64,000 bases of DNA from Caballeronia pedi (GCF_001544915.2 NZ_FCOE02000032.1:26092-90091); one strand, 5' to 3'; shown: positions 24,983-33,761, numbered from the stretch's first letter. Numbers and translations are program-made. The notes: generated by a model from the sequence alone, not told the origin.

Positions 24983-26082
24983 GACGCCACCTTCATCGCA
25001 CGCGGCTTGAACAGCATGTGCGCGACGCCCCATTCGCCGCCGCGCGCATAGCCGAACAGTTCGGCCACCGCCATGTAGAACATGCGCCAGCGCTGAAACC
25101 AGATCGCGGCGGCTTCGCCGTAGACATCGCGAAACATCGGCAGGATGCGTGCGCGCGCGGCGTCGAGCGACGCGAGCCATTGATTCGCGGTGCGAGCGTA
25201 GTGCGTGCCGTTCACCCACCATTGGCGCGTGATGCGCAGATCGTCCTGGAAATGCAGCAACAATGACGCGGACGGCATCGTGCCGCCGGTAAAGAAGTAG
25301 CGCGACATCCAGTCGCCGTCATCGCGCGATGTGAAGTGATACGCGAGCGTCTTATGCGCGAACAGGTGGACAAAAAGTCGTCCGTCACTGGCGAGCCAGT
25401 GTGCGATTTTTGCGAGCAGCAGGCCGTAGTGCTTCATGTGCTCGAACATCTCGATCGACAGGATGCGGTCGAACGGTGCTTCGTCGCGCGCGAATTCGAA
25501 ATCGACGATATCGCCCGTCACGACGCGCAGATTGCCGAGTCCGCGCTGCCGCGCCCGCGCTTCGATGAAGCCGCGCTGCCCATGCGAATTCGACAGCGCG
25601 ACGATCTGCGCGCGCGGATAGCGCGCGGCCAGCCACAAGGCGAGCGAACCCCAGCCGCAGCCGAGATCGAGAATGCGCTGGCCATCCGCGAGCTGCGCGC
25701 GCTCTGCATAGCATTCGAGCATCGCGACTTCGGCTTGCGCGAGGGTCTCGTCGCCGCGCGGATACAAGCCGCACGAATACTTGAGTTGCGGGCCGAGATG
25801 GGCCTCGAAAAACGCGTCGGGCAATTCGTAATGCTGCGCGTTGGCGGCTTGCGTATGGATCGCGATGGGGCTCGCGCGCAGTTCGGCGAGCAGGCGTTCG
25901 AAGGCTTGAGTGCGCAGTGCGTTGTCGTTCGCGTGCTCATCGACGAGACGCTGGCGGATCAGCAGGCGCATGCCGGCGCGCACGAGCGCATCGGGCACGA
26001 GACCACGCTCGCACGCGCGGATGATGCGGCTTTCATCGAGCGCGGGCATGCCGGCGGGCGTGTCGCGGGCGGTGATGTTCAT
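24979..26082 (-). CDS. Cyclopropane-fatty-acyl-phospholipid synthase family protein (copy 2)
   Basis: A 367-residue SAM-dependent methyltransferase of the CFA synthase group, more divergent than copy 1. It begins MNITARDTPAGMPALDES, has QHYELPDAFFEAHLGPQLKYSCG, the SAM-binding ILDLGCGWGSLALW, SIEMFEHMKHYG and FFTGGTMPSASLL. It lacks the typical N-terminal CFA lipid-binding domain length and starts with a short helical leader. The ATG at 26082 overlaps the DUF1295 stop by 4 nt. Presence of both copies in one operon suggests two different modifications or sequential action. Confidence 0.88.
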   Translation of the reverse strand: MNITARDTPAGMPALDESRIIRACERGLVPDALVRAGMRLLIRQRLVDEHANDNALRTQAFERLLAELRASPIAIHTQAANAQHYELPDAFFEAHLGPQLKYSCGLYPRGDETLAQAEVAMLECYAERAQLADGQRILDLGCGWGSLALWLAARYPRAQIVALSNSHGQRGFIEARARQRGLGNLRVVTGDIVDFEFARDEAPFDRILSIEMFEHMKHYGLLLAKIAHWLASDGRLFVHLFAHKTLAYHFTSRDDGDWMSRYFFTGGTMPSASLLLHFQDDLRITRQWWVNGTHYARTANQWLASLDAARARILPMFRDVYGEAAAIWFQRWRMFYMAVAELFGYARGGEWGVAHMLFKPRAMKVAS

Positions 26083-26882
26083 CGGCTGGTTCTCCGCGTG
26101 TTCACGCAGGTTTTGCGCGGCCAGGGAATGAGCGCGCTCGTCGTGCGCATGTAGTCGCGATAGCCGTCGCGCGTCGTCGCCAGATGCGCTTCGAGAATTG
26201 GAATGCCCGACACCTTCAGCAGCAGCCATGCCATCAGCACGGGCGGCGCAAGCGTGGCCCAGCCCCACGGCAGTTCGATCGACAGCACCGCGTACGCGAC
26301 CCAATGCACGCATTCGAAGAAATAGTTCGGATGACGCGAATAGCGCCACCAGCCCTCGCGGCACGTTTTGCCGCGCTGCGCGGGATCGGCGGCGAAGCGC
26401 TTCAGTTGACGGTCGGCGGCGGCTTCCCCGGCGACCGCGATGAGCCATATCGCGATGAACGCGGCGATGCTCAGCGGGCTCGCCGCATCGGGCGCATAGG
26501 CAGGCACGAGGAACGCGACGGCCAGTAATGCAGAAATGAGCGCCTGCAACTGGAAGAAGCCGAACATGTTGCGCGCGGCGCGCGTGCCCCAGCGTTCACG
26601 GAACGCGCGATAGCGCCGGTCTTCCGGCTTGCCGTGATTGCGCCGCCACAGATGCCGCGCGAGCCTGGCGCCCCAGAGCACGCCGCCCGCCGCGACGCAC
26701 GCGCGATTGACCGCCGCGCCCGTCGCACACGCACCGATAAAGAGCGCAGCCGCGCCGAGCGCGGCGGCCCAGACCGGATCGACCATGCCGGCGTTTTGCG
26801 TGCGCAACTGCCAGAGCCACGCGGCGGAAAACACCAGCACGAAACCGATGACGACGATAAGGACAGTGACGACGACGGGCAT
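26079..26882 (-). CDS. DUF1295 (steroid 5-alpha-reductase-like) membrane protein
   Basis: A 267-residue polytopic membrane protein with about six hydrophobic helices. The conserved C-terminal region GWWRYSRHPNYFFECVHW is the hallmark of DUF1295 and of the wider steroid 5-alpha-reductase/isoprenylcysteine methyltransferase fold. Related proteins reduce or methylate lipid-like substrates in the membrane. It starts 90 bp downstream of the anti-sigma gene and overlaps the next CFA-like gene by 4 nt, placing it first in the enzyme part of the operon. The chemistry is unknown. Confidence 0.88.
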   Translation of the reverse strand: MPVVVTVLIVVIGFVLVFSAAWLWQLRTQNAGMVDPVWAAALGAAALFIGACATGAAVNRACVAAGGVLWGARLARHLWRRNHGKPEDRRYRAFRERWGTRAARNMFGFFQLQALISALLAVAFLVPAYAPDAASPLSIAAFIAIWLIAVAGEAAADRQLKRFAADPAQRGKTCREGWWRYSRHPNYFFECVHWVAYAVLSIELPWGWATLAPPVLMAWLLLKVSGIPILEAHLATTRDGYRDYMRTTSALIPWPRKTCVNTRRTSR

Positions 26883-26972
26883 GACGGCTCCGCGAACCTA
26901 TGTTCACCGAGCCATACGGATGGGACGCGAGATCGGATGCAGCGCGATCGAAAATCGAAAGGACTGCAATCC

Positions 26973-27707
26973 TCAGGTGGAATGCATCTGGCCGGTCGCG
27001 AGCACGGGGCCGGTTGGCGCGCCGGTCGGCGATCCGCCGGGCGGCTCTTCCGACACCGCGAGCACGGCCCGCGCGCTCATCTGCGCGATGATCTCGGGCG
27101 GCAGCGTCATCGTCGCGGGTCGATCGGACGGGAAGACGCCGAGCGCGATCGGCTTCGCGTCCGGCGGGATGAGCCACAGTTCCGTCGCGCGGTTCGAGGG
27201 CACCGCCACGCTCGCGGCGGGCACGACGACCATGCGCGCGCCGTGCAGATCGACGGTCGCGGTCCAGTGCACGAGGCCGTCCTTGCGCGCGATCGACGCG
27301 ACCATGTATTCGCTGGGCACGGCGGCTGTGGTCGGCGCTTGCGGCGCTTGCCGCATCCACACGAGGTTCACGCCGAGCAGCACGAGCGCGGCGACGCTCG
27401 CGCCCATCGCGAGCCAGCGCCAGACGCTCAGGCTGTCCCACCAGCGCTGGCGTGCGGGCGCGCCCGTTTGCGGCGTCATGAAGCCCAGATCGCGGCGGAT
27501 ACGCGTCCAGACGCGCTCGGGCGGAGCGATCGCGCGGATATCATCCGAGAGCGGCGCAAGCCGTTGTTGCCACGCATCGAGTTCGCGCTGCAACGCGGGA
27601 TCGCGCGACACGTCCGCTTCGAGCGTCGCGCGCGCATCGGCATCCAGCACGCCGAGCGCGTATTCGGCGCAGCGCAGGTCGTCGTCGTTGGCGGCGGGCG
27701 TGTTCAT
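26973..27707 (-). CDS. RskA-like anti-sigma factor
   Basis: A 244-residue anti-sigma factor. The cytoplasmic N-terminal domain (CAEYALGVLDADARATLEADV) is the RskA/anti-sigma-K type without a zinc HxxxCxxC motif. One transmembrane helix spans about residues 92-116 (WRWLAMGASVAALVLLGVNLVW). The C-terminal periplasmic RskA domain has the typical SNRATELWLIPPDAKPIALGVF. It should hold the neighbouring ECF sigma factor at the membrane until a signal triggers release. It overlaps the sigma gene by 4 nt. Confidence 0.93.
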   Translation of the reverse strand: MNTPAANDDDLRCAEYALGVLDADARATLEADVSRDPALQRELDAWQQRLAPLSDDIRAIAPPERVWTRIRRDLGFMTPQTGAPARQRWWDSLSVWRWLAMGASVAALVLLGVNLVWMRQAPQAPTTAAVPSEYMVASIARKDGLVHWTATVDLHGARMVVVPAASVAVPSNRATELWLIPPDAKPIALGVFPSDRPATMTLPPEIIAQMSARAVLAVSEEPPGGSPTGAPTGPVLATGQMHST

Positions 27708-28309
27708 TGTTCGAGGCAGGTCTTGAGTTGCATCAGGCTGCGGCGAATCCAGCTCTTCATGGTGCCGAGCGGCACGGCGAGCCGTTGCGCCAGTTCGCTA
27801 TACGTTGCGCCTGTGAAAAAGGCTTCGCGCACCGCGCTCTTCTGTTGCGGCTCGAGCCGGTCGAGACAGTGTTCGAGCCGCCTCCGTTCCTCGCTCGATT
27901 CGGCCGCGACGGCGGGTGTCGGCGATTCGTCTGCGATTTCGGGCGCGTCGTTTTCGCCGAATGTTTCCTCGCGATGCTGCCGCATGCGGTCGATCGTGCG
28001 ATTGCGCGCGAGCGTGATGAGCCAGGTGATGGCGCTGCCGCGCGTCATGTCGAAGGTATCCGCGCGACGCCAGACGGCGGCGAAGACTTCCTGAAGGATG
28101 TCTTCGGCTTCGCCGCGGTCGTGGATCATGCGCACGATCACGCCGAAGATTCGCGGCGAGGTCGCGCGATACAGTTCGTCGAACGCTTTCTCGTCGCCGT
28201 TTGCGACGTTCACGAGCAAGCCGTTCACGTGCTCGCGGCGCAGCCTGTCGGCGTCGTCGGAGGCATTCGCGTCGAAGTTACCGGTGCTGCCTGAGGTGAT
28301 GTCCGTCAT
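27704..28309 (-). CDS. ECF RNA polymerase sigma factor (SigK-like)
   Basis: A 201-residue extracytoplasmic-function sigma factor. Region 2 is visible as FDELYRATSPRIFGVIVRM and EDILQEVFAAVWRRADTF, with AITWLITLARNRTIDRMR for region 2.4. Region 4 is LEPQQKSAVREAFFTGATYSELAQRLAVPLGTMKSWIRR. The ATG at 28309 starts MTDITSGSTG. It pairs with the RskA-like anti-sigma and heads the lipid operon, which it probably controls together with its own promoter. In alphaproteobacteria a comparable sigma/anti-sigma pair (RpoE/ChrR) controls cfaA and related genes in response to singlet oxygen. The same inducer here is only an analogy, because this anti-sigma is not the ChrR zinc type. Confidence 0.93.
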   Translation of the reverse strand: MTDITSGSTGNFDANASDDADRLRREHVNGLLVNVANGDEKAFDELYRATSPRIFGVIVRMIHDRGEAEDILQEVFAAVWRRADTFDMTRGSAITWLITLARNRTIDRMRQHREETFGENDAPEIADESPTPAVAAESSEERRRLEHCLDRLEPQQKSAVREAFFTGATYSELAQRLAVPLGTMKSWIRRSLMQLKTCLEQ

Positions 28310-28405
28310 GGGAAAAAATGATCCGGACTGCGATGATGGCTGGGTATGTCGGGCAATATAGCATCGCGTTCGCGAATGCGGACGGCGATATGCGGAGCAT
28401 GTTCG

Positions 28406-28945
28406 ATGATCAGGACTCTGCTGGTGTTGCTGGCGTCGCTGTTGGTCATCGTCGGCGCGCTTCTGATTCCGTTGCCGCGCGACGTGTCGCCGGAAACGCG
28501 CATCGTCAGCGTCGTCGAGATACGGCGTGCGCCCTCGGTCGTATTCGACTTCGTCACGACGCCGGCGCATTGGCCGGCATGGCATCCGTCGTCGCTATCG
28601 GTGCAAGGGAAGGTGGACCATCCGCTCGATGTGGGTGAGCAGGTCGTCGAGGCGTTTCGCGTGGCAGGCAGACGCGGCCGCGTCGTGTGGACCGTCAGCG
28701 ACAAAGCGTATCCAGCGAGATGGTCGATCGATGGTGTGATCGATGGCCGCGCCGCGGGCACGGTCACCTATGCGCTCACGCCGGAAGAGAAGGGCACGCG
28801 CTTCGTTCGCGAATTCACGTATCGCGCGCCTTCGCTGTGGTTCGCGCTCGTGAACCGGATCGTGCTGAAGGGCATGATCCAGTCCGAATCCGACGAGGCG
28901 GTGACGCGGTTGAAGCGCTTGCTCGAAAGCATGCCCGCAGGCTGA
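28406..28945 (+). CDS. SRPBCC-family lipid/hydrophobe-binding protein
   Basis: A 179-residue protein with an N-terminal membrane anchor or signal (MIRTLLVLLASLLVIVGALL) followed by a START/SRPBCC fold: APSVVFDFVTTPAHWPAWHP at the beginning and a C-terminal helix SDEAVTRLKRLLES. Proteins of this class bind lipids or other hydrophobic ligands, or form polyketide-cyclase-like pockets. The ATG at 28406 is preferred (GCGGAG about 10 nt upstream). It diverges from the sigma gene across 96 bp and could share its regulation, and it converges on the esterase gene. Confidence 0.82.
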   Translation: MIRTLLVLLASLLVIVGALLIPLPRDVSPETRIVSVVEIRRAPSVVFDFVTTPAHWPAWHPSSLSVQGKVDHPLDVGEQVVEAFRVAGRRGRVVWTVSDKAYPARWSIDGVIDGRAAGTVTYALTPEEKGTRFVREFTYRAPSLWFALVNRIVLKGMIQSESDEAVTRLKRLLESMPAG

Positions 28946-28951
28946 GGACGA

Positions 28952-30010
28952 TCAGTGCCGGCGAGGGTGTGCGAGGAAGAAGCGCAGCATCTCGGCACTG
29001 GCATCGGGTCCGCTGGGATCGGTGTAGGTGCCGCTCGGGGAGCCGCCTGACCATGCGTGGGGTGCGCCGTGAATGGTCCATAGTTCGGCGGCTACGCCTT
29101 CTCTGGACGTCATTTTTTGGACCGAGTGTTTGCGCGCGCCGAGACCGGCAGCGGACACTGTCTCGTTCGCTGTGAATCCGCGCATCAGTTCGTGGGCGTT
29201 GGCGTGATTCACGGTTGCGTCGGCGTCGCCGTGAAATACGATGAGCGGGCATTTTGGCGTTGGTGCGTCGTGCATGCCCGCGCGGCCTGCCTTGGCTTTG
29301 ACCTTGCCGCCGCGCATCGCTGCGAGCGCGGACGGCAAGTCGTGCGCGCTTCCGACGGGCAGCCCGGAATGAACGCCCGCCGCCGCGTACAGATCCGGAT
29401 AGCGCTGCGCCATGATCGCCGCCATCGCGCCTCCCGCCGACAAGCCGGCGACATACACGCGCTTCGGGTCCACGCTGTGATTCGCCATGATCTCGCGCGT
29501 CATTCCCGCGATCAGCGATGGCTCGCCCTGATCGCGTTGCTGATCGCCCGGCTTGAACCAGTTCCAGCACTTCGACGCATTCGCGCTCTGCGGCTGGACC
29601 GGATAGGCGACGATGAAGCCGTGCGTTTCGGCCAGCGCGTTCATGCGCGTGCCGGCGGCGAAATCGTCGGCGTCCTGCGTGCAGCCATGCAGCATCACGA
29701 CGAGCGGCAGCGGCTCATTGCGATAGCCGCTCGGCACGTAGAGCTTGTAGCTTCGCTGGCCGGCAGTATCGACGTAGCGTCGCGTGCTGAAGTGGCCGCG
29801 ATCGAGCACGTCGGAGTCGGGTCGCGCGACGTGCGGGTGATGCCGCGGCGGCGTTTTATCGACGTCTGCGTGTTGTTGGGCGCGGGGTGCGGGTGTCCGC
29901 TCGCCACGCATGGCGCGCTTCACGACTTCCGCCGCGGCGGCGGCATCGTTGTTGCGAAAGAGGGCGAACGCCTCTTTCATCGAGTCAAGAAAGCCTTCAT
30001 TGAGTTTCAT
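28952..30010 (-). CDS. PHB-depolymerase-family esterase
   Basis: A 352-residue alpha/beta-hydrolase of the polyhydroxybutyrate depolymerase/LpqC family. It begins MKLNEGFLDSMKEAFALFR, has the oxyanion segment VVMLHGCTQDADDFAAGT, the nucleophile elbow VAGLSAGGAMAA, LIVFHGDADATVNHAN with the probable acid, and the catalytic His in HGAPHAWSGG. There is no signal peptide, so it is likely intracellular or exported by another route. The start at 30010 has a GGAAAA purine run just upstream. It lies 34 bp downstream of an RHH regulator gene in the same direction. Confidence 0.9.
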   Translation of the reverse strand: MKLNEGFLDSMKEAFALFRNNDAAAAAEVVKRAMRGERTPAPRAQQHADVDKTPPRHHPHVARPDSDVLDRGHFSTRRYVDTAGQRSYKLYVPSGYRNEPLPLVVMLHGCTQDADDFAAGTRMNALAETHGFIVAYPVQPQSANASKCWNWFKPGDQQRDQGEPSLIAGMTREIMANHSVDPKRVYVAGLSAGGAMAAIMAQRYPDLYAAAGVHSGLPVGSAHDLPSALAAMRGGKVKAKAGRAGMHDAPTPKCPLIVFHGDADATVNHANAHELMRGFTANETVSAAGLGARKHSVQKMTSREGVAAELWTIHGAPHAWSGGSPSGTYTDPSGPDASAEMLRFFLAHPRRH

Positions 30011-30044
30011 GTTTTTTTCCGTTATCGGCATGGGAGTGCGGGCG

Positions 30045-30461
30045 CTAGCGGATCCGGTCCGCCAGCGCGGCCTTGAGTGCCGGTGATGCATGGAGCGCGC
30101 CGCGCACCAGAATCGAGTCGATCGTCGCCAAAGCGAGTTCGGGCGATACGTCGGTGGCGATGCTGGCTAGTCCCAGCACCTGGATTCTGAGTCGCTGATT
30201 GGCAGCGCGGGCTGCTTCGAGGTCCTGTTTCGAAAAGTGCTGGAGACCCAGAACGAGCTCACGGCGCGTCACCGTGTCCTTGACGACGGGCGCGTGAACC
30301 GACAGTTGATTGCGGATTGCGGTGCGGATCAGGTCCGTGCGGTTCGAGTAAAAGCCTTCTTCGACGAGCAGGTCGATTTGGCCCAGATCGATGGGACCGA
30401 GGTTGATGGTGATTTTTTCGGTCTCGCCGCCGCGAGGCTGGTTGAGTGGTTCTTTCGACAT
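30045..30461 (-). CDS. Ribbon-helix-helix (CopG-type) transcriptional regulator
   Basis: A 138-residue protein. The first 50 residues form a ribbon-helix-helix DNA-binding domain: the strand EKITINLGPIDLGQIDLL and the helices FYSNRTDLIRTAIRNQL. The C-terminal part (SPELALATIDSILVRGALHAS) is likely oligomeric. Proteins of this type are regularly paired with PHB-depolymerase-like esterases. An 18-bp perfect palindrome lies 24-41 bp upstream of its start and is a strong candidate for autoregulation of the two-gene operon. Confidence 0.88.
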   Translation of the reverse strand: MSKEPLNQPRGGETEKITINLGPIDLGQIDLLVEEGFYSNRTDLIRTAIRNQLSVHAPVVKDTVTRRELVLGLQHFSKQDLEAARAANQRLRIQVLGLASIATDVSPELALATIDSILVRGALHASPALKAALADRIR

Positions 30462-30484
30462 TTTGGGGTTTGGGGCATCCGTGT

Positions 30485-30502
30485 ACCATCCATATGGATG
30501 GT
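30485..30502. promoter_or_regulatory. Perfect 18-bp palindrome, probable RHH operator
   Basis: ACCATCCATATGGATGGT is perfectly self-complementary and sits 24-41 bp upstream of the RHH regulator start codon. Ribbon-helix-helix dimers bind such short symmetric sites side by side and usually repress their own promoter. The assignment to the adjacent RHH protein is inference from position and symmetry. Confidence 0.6.
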
Positions 30503-30757
30503 TATAGGCTGATTTTCGGATGGAGTCAATGCTTAGGTTGGGTAGGTCGCGTGAGCTTATATGTTTACATAATGTTAATTATCACATTTTTCATTATCGT
30601 CAGATGTTTCACTTAACAGCCATTCATATGCGTTCGCTCCTTCGTACTACCATTGGACGCAATGGTTTTCCGAGTCGGCCTCGCTGTTTTCCCGTTCTCG
30701 ATCGTGTTGCATTGCTGTTGCGTATCAAATGCCGCTCGGTCATCGAGAAAGAAATCC
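30503..30757. other. AT-rich intergenic region upstream of the hydrolase lipoprotein gene
   Basis: About 255 bp with a marked AT-rich core around 30555-30630 (TTTACATAATGTTAATTATCAC and similar), unlike the rest of the window. It probably carries the promoter of the lipoprotein gene and may be a site for nucleoid-associated silencers. No -35/-10 pair with ideal spacing was convincing, and no other gene is supported. Confidence 0.5.
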
Positions 30758-32620
30758 ATGAAAAGCACCTTCCTTTATCTCTCGCCACTGATCGTCACGC
30801 TCGCCGCATGCGACGGCAACGATGCCGCCTCTCCATCGTCCGCGACTCATGCCGCGCCAGCACACCAGATAATCTGCGCCGCTCCTACTTTCACGCCCGC
30901 GTCCGCTGGCCGCGGCCTGATCACCGCCGACACACCGAACTCCGACGGCACCCGCACCTATCCCATCGACGCGCAGATAAACATCGCGATCACCACTCAC
31001 GCCCGCGCGGCCGACACGCTCAGATGGACCATCGCCGATACATACGGCAACACGGTCGCAAGCGGCAGTTTCGCCGTGCCCGCCGCTGCGACGACGAGCA
31101 CGCTCGCGTGCACATCGACGCTCGCGGGCTACTTCCAGATCGCCGCGACGCTCGACCGCGCTGGCGGCCAGGTGAAATCATCCGGCACGCGTCCGGACGG
31201 TTTCGCGAGCTTCGGCGTGATCCCGAATCTCGCGAGCGCGATTCCTGCCGTCGAATACACGAAGCAGGACCAGCATCGCTTCGGCATGCAGGGCTTCAAC
31301 GACTGGAGCGCGGCGCTGTCGTTGCTCGGCATCTCGTGGACGATCGATGATCGCGAGATGGCGCTGATGGAACCCGACGATCGCTTCGAGTTCGATCCAT
31401 CGACGGACTATCTCGATCCGTTCTACAAGTCCGGCACGGTGATGCGTCTCGTGCGGCTCGACGGCCTGCCCGGCGGTGCGAGCATGCACGGCCTGAACCC
31501 CGACCACGCGTATATCCCGAACGATCTCGGTTATTACCGCAACTACATGGCGCGTGTCGGACAGGAAACGGAATCGATCCGCGCCAAATACTATCCGACG
31601 ATGTCCGGAAACTATTACCAGGTCACGTGGGAACCGGAAGTCATGTGGAAGGATTCTGACAAGAACCTCGTCGCGCTCTATCAGCACGTCTACGACGGCC
31701 TGCATTCGACCGACCCGCACGCGGTGGTCATGGGCCCGACCGAGTCGTTTCCGATGCATACGACCGAGCGCCTGCAAGCGCTCGCATCGCTCGGTTTCGC
31801 GCAATACATCGATGGCGTTGCGACGCACGGTTACTACGATCCTGCCGGCTCGTCACCGTCGAATCCGCCTGAACGTCTGTATACCGAATCGAATGCCGAT
31901 AACTCACTGCTCAACCAGATGCGCGATCTTCGCGCCGAAATGCAGCAGGAATACAAGCCGGACATGAGGCTGTTCGTGACGGAAACCGGCATCAACTACG
32001 ACGCCGGCGCGAGCTACGGCCCGGACTATCCGACACCGAACATCCTGTTCGCGCAAGGCGCGGTCGTCGCGCGCGCGCACATCATCCTTCTGGGCGAAGG
32101 CGCGGATCAGACGTATGTGTTCTACGGCCCGGACTTTCCCGACGAGATCGGCTTCGGCACCTTCTTCGACCTCGACGAACCGCAGGGCTCGGTCGACGCG
32201 ACGAACATCGCGCCGAAGCCCGCAGCGATGGCGGTCGCCGCGCTGACGCGCATTCTCGACGGCACGACGACGCTCGGTCCCGTGAACGACCTGCCCACCG
32301 GCGTCTACGCGTATGGTTTCCAGCAGCTGAACGAAGGCCGCATCATCACCGCGCTATGGACGCACGACAACGATGCGTGGCCCGCGTCTAACGGCGAGTT
32401 CAGCTCGACCTACAGCGTGAGCTATACCCTCAAGGTCGATGCCGACGGCAACAGCGGCACGGTGCAACTGATCGACGCGATGGGCAACGTATCGAGCGTG
32501 CCATACACGAACGGCGCGGTGACATTGACGCTCACGGAGTCGCCGCAATACGTGGTGTCGATGAACGCGAGCGTCGCGAAGAGCAATACGACGAAGCCGG
32601 TCGGTTACGTCGGCATGTAG
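30758..32620 (+). CDS. Lipoprotein resembling a clan GH-A glycoside hydrolase
   Basis: A 620-residue exported protein. The signal MKSTFLYLSPLIVTLAAC ends in a lipobox (LAAC, Cys18). A beta-sandwich-like domain at about residues 45-150 is followed by a TIM-barrel-like region. It carries TWEPEVMW (Glu292 as possible acid/base) and FVTETGINYD (Glu409 as possible nucleophile), the spacing and strand context of clan GH-A retaining hydrolases. A C-terminal beta domain (SYTLKVDADGNSGTVQL) finishes the protein. The exact GH family is not recognised. It converges with the sugar ABC transporter operon (14 bp between stops), which suggests a role in releasing the sugar that the operon imports. Confidence 0.72.
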   Translation: MKSTFLYLSPLIVTLAACDGNDAASPSSATHAAPAHQIICAAPTFTPASAGRGLITADTPNSDGTRTYPIDAQINIAITTHARAADTLRWTIADTYGNTVASGSFAVPAAATTSTLACTSTLAGYFQIAATLDRAGGQVKSSGTRPDGFASFGVIPNLASAIPAVEYTKQDQHRFGMQGFNDWSAALSLLGISWTIDDREMALMEPDDRFEFDPSTDYLDPFYKSGTVMRLVRLDGLPGGASMHGLNPDHAYIPNDLGYYRNYMARVGQETESIRAKYYPTMSGNYYQVTWEPEVMWKDSDKNLVALYQHVYDGLHSTDPHAVVMGPTESFPMHTTERLQALASLGFAQYIDGVATHGYYDPAGSSPSNPPERLYTESNADNSLLNQMRDLRAEMQQEYKPDMRLFVTETGINYDAGASYGPDYPTPNILFAQGAVVARAHIILLGEGADQTYVFYGPDFPDEIGFGTFFDLDEPQGSVDATNIAPKPAAMAVAALTRILDGTTTLGPVNDLPTGVYAYGFQQLNEGRIITALWTHDNDAWPASNGEFSSTYSVSYTLKVDADGNSGTVQLIDAMGNVSSVPYTNGAVTLTLTESPQYVVSMNASVAKSNTTKPVGYVGM

Positions 32621-32634
32621 ATCATGACGACACG

Positions 32635-33747
32635 TCACGCAATGCGCCGCTCGCTCGCCGGATCGAACACGACCGCTTTCGACACATCGAAAACGAGTTC
32701 GAGATTCGCATCGGGCCGCGCTTCCGACGACGGATGCACGCGGCTCACCATCCGCCTGCCGTTGACCTGAGCGAACACGAGCGTGTCCGGACCGGTCGGC
32801 TCGACTACGTCGACACGCACCGTGAAGCGCTGCGACGACGCACCGCTCTCGCCGTGCGCGCTGCGCGCATCCGTGATCCGCTCTGGCCGGATGCCGACGA
32901 TCACCGTTTGCCCCATGCGCGAACGCAGTGCATCCGACGGCAGCATCAGCACGCCACGCGCAACGCCCGTGTCGATTTCCAGCCCTACGCCCGCGCCCAG
33001 CGATACGAGCTTGCCGTGTACGAAGTTCATCGGCGGCGCGCCGATGAAGCCCGCGACAAAGAGATTGGCGGGCGCATCGTAGATGTCCTGCGGCGGGCCG
33101 AACTGTTGCACGACGCCGTCTTTCATTACCGCGATGCGGTCGCCCAGCGTCATCGCTTCGATCTGATCGTGCGTCACGTATACGATCGTCGAGTTCAGAC
33201 GCTGATGCATCAGCTTGATCTCCGAACGCATCTCGATGCGCAGCTTCGCATCGAGATTCGACAGCGGCTCATCGAACAGGAACAGCGACGGGTCGCGCGC
33301 GAGCGCACGCCCCATCGCCACGCGCTGACGCTGGCCGCCCGACAACTGCCCCGGCTTGCGGTCCAGCAGATGCCCGATCTGCAAGGTATCCGACACGCGC
33401 TCGACGATTTTCTTCTGCTCGTCCTTCGCCACCTTGCGGATGTTCAGCCCGAACGAGATGTTGTCGCGTACGCTCATCGACGGATACAGCGCGTAGGACT
33501 GAAAGACCATCGCGATATCGCGATCCTTCGGCGACAGATCGTTCACGCGCTGTCCGCCTATGCGGATTTCGCCCTCACTCACCGTGTCGAGACCCGCAAT
33601 CATGTTGAGCAGCGTGGACTTGCCGCAGCCCGAGCCGCCAACCAGGATCAGGAACTCGCCGTCGTCGATTTCGATATCGACGCCCTTGAGCACATCCGCG
33701 CCATTGGGATAGCGCTTGTGCACGTTTTCGATGGAAAGACTTGCCAT
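32635..33747 (-). CDS. Sugar ABC transporter ATP-binding protein (UgpC/MalK type)
   Basis: A 370-residue ATPase of the carbohydrate uptake-1 class. Walker A GGSGCGKST, the Q-loop in AMVFQSYALYPSMSV, signature LSGGQRQRVAMGRALA, Walker B LFLFDEPLSNLD and switch VTHDQIEAM are all intact. A C-terminal OB-fold regulatory domain (VIVGIRPERI) is typical of MalK/UgpC. The ATG at 33747 is the family start; the open frame continuing upstream is the reverse phase of the permease gene. It is the last gene of the eight-gene operon. Confidence 0.95.
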   Translation of the reverse strand: MASLSIENVHKRYPNGADVLKGVDIEIDDGEFLILVGGSGCGKSTLLNMIAGLDTVSEGEIRIGGQRVNDLSPKDRDIAMVFQSYALYPSMSVRDNISFGLNIRKVAKDEQKKIVERVSDTLQIGHLLDRKPGQLSGGQRQRVAMGRALARDPSLFLFDEPLSNLDAKLRIEMRSEIKLMHQRLNSTIVYVTHDQIEAMTLGDRIAVMKDGVVQQFGPPQDIYDAPANLFVAGFIGAPPMNFVHGKLVSLGAGVGLEIDTGVARGVLMLPSDALRSRMGQTVIVGIRPERITDARSAHGESGASSQRFTVRVDVVEPTGPDTLVFAQVNGRRMVSRVHPSSEARPDANLELVFDVSKAVVFDPASERRIA

Positions 33748-33761
33748 GTGTGTATCGCCTC

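Noticed and set aside
26883..26972. CATCC-N15-CCGTAT on the minus strand before the DUF1295 gene as an ECF (SigK-type) promoter
   Set aside because: It loosely resembles the SigK consensus of actinobacteria, but no matching copy was found in front of the sigma gene, so it is not supported as an autoregulated promoter.
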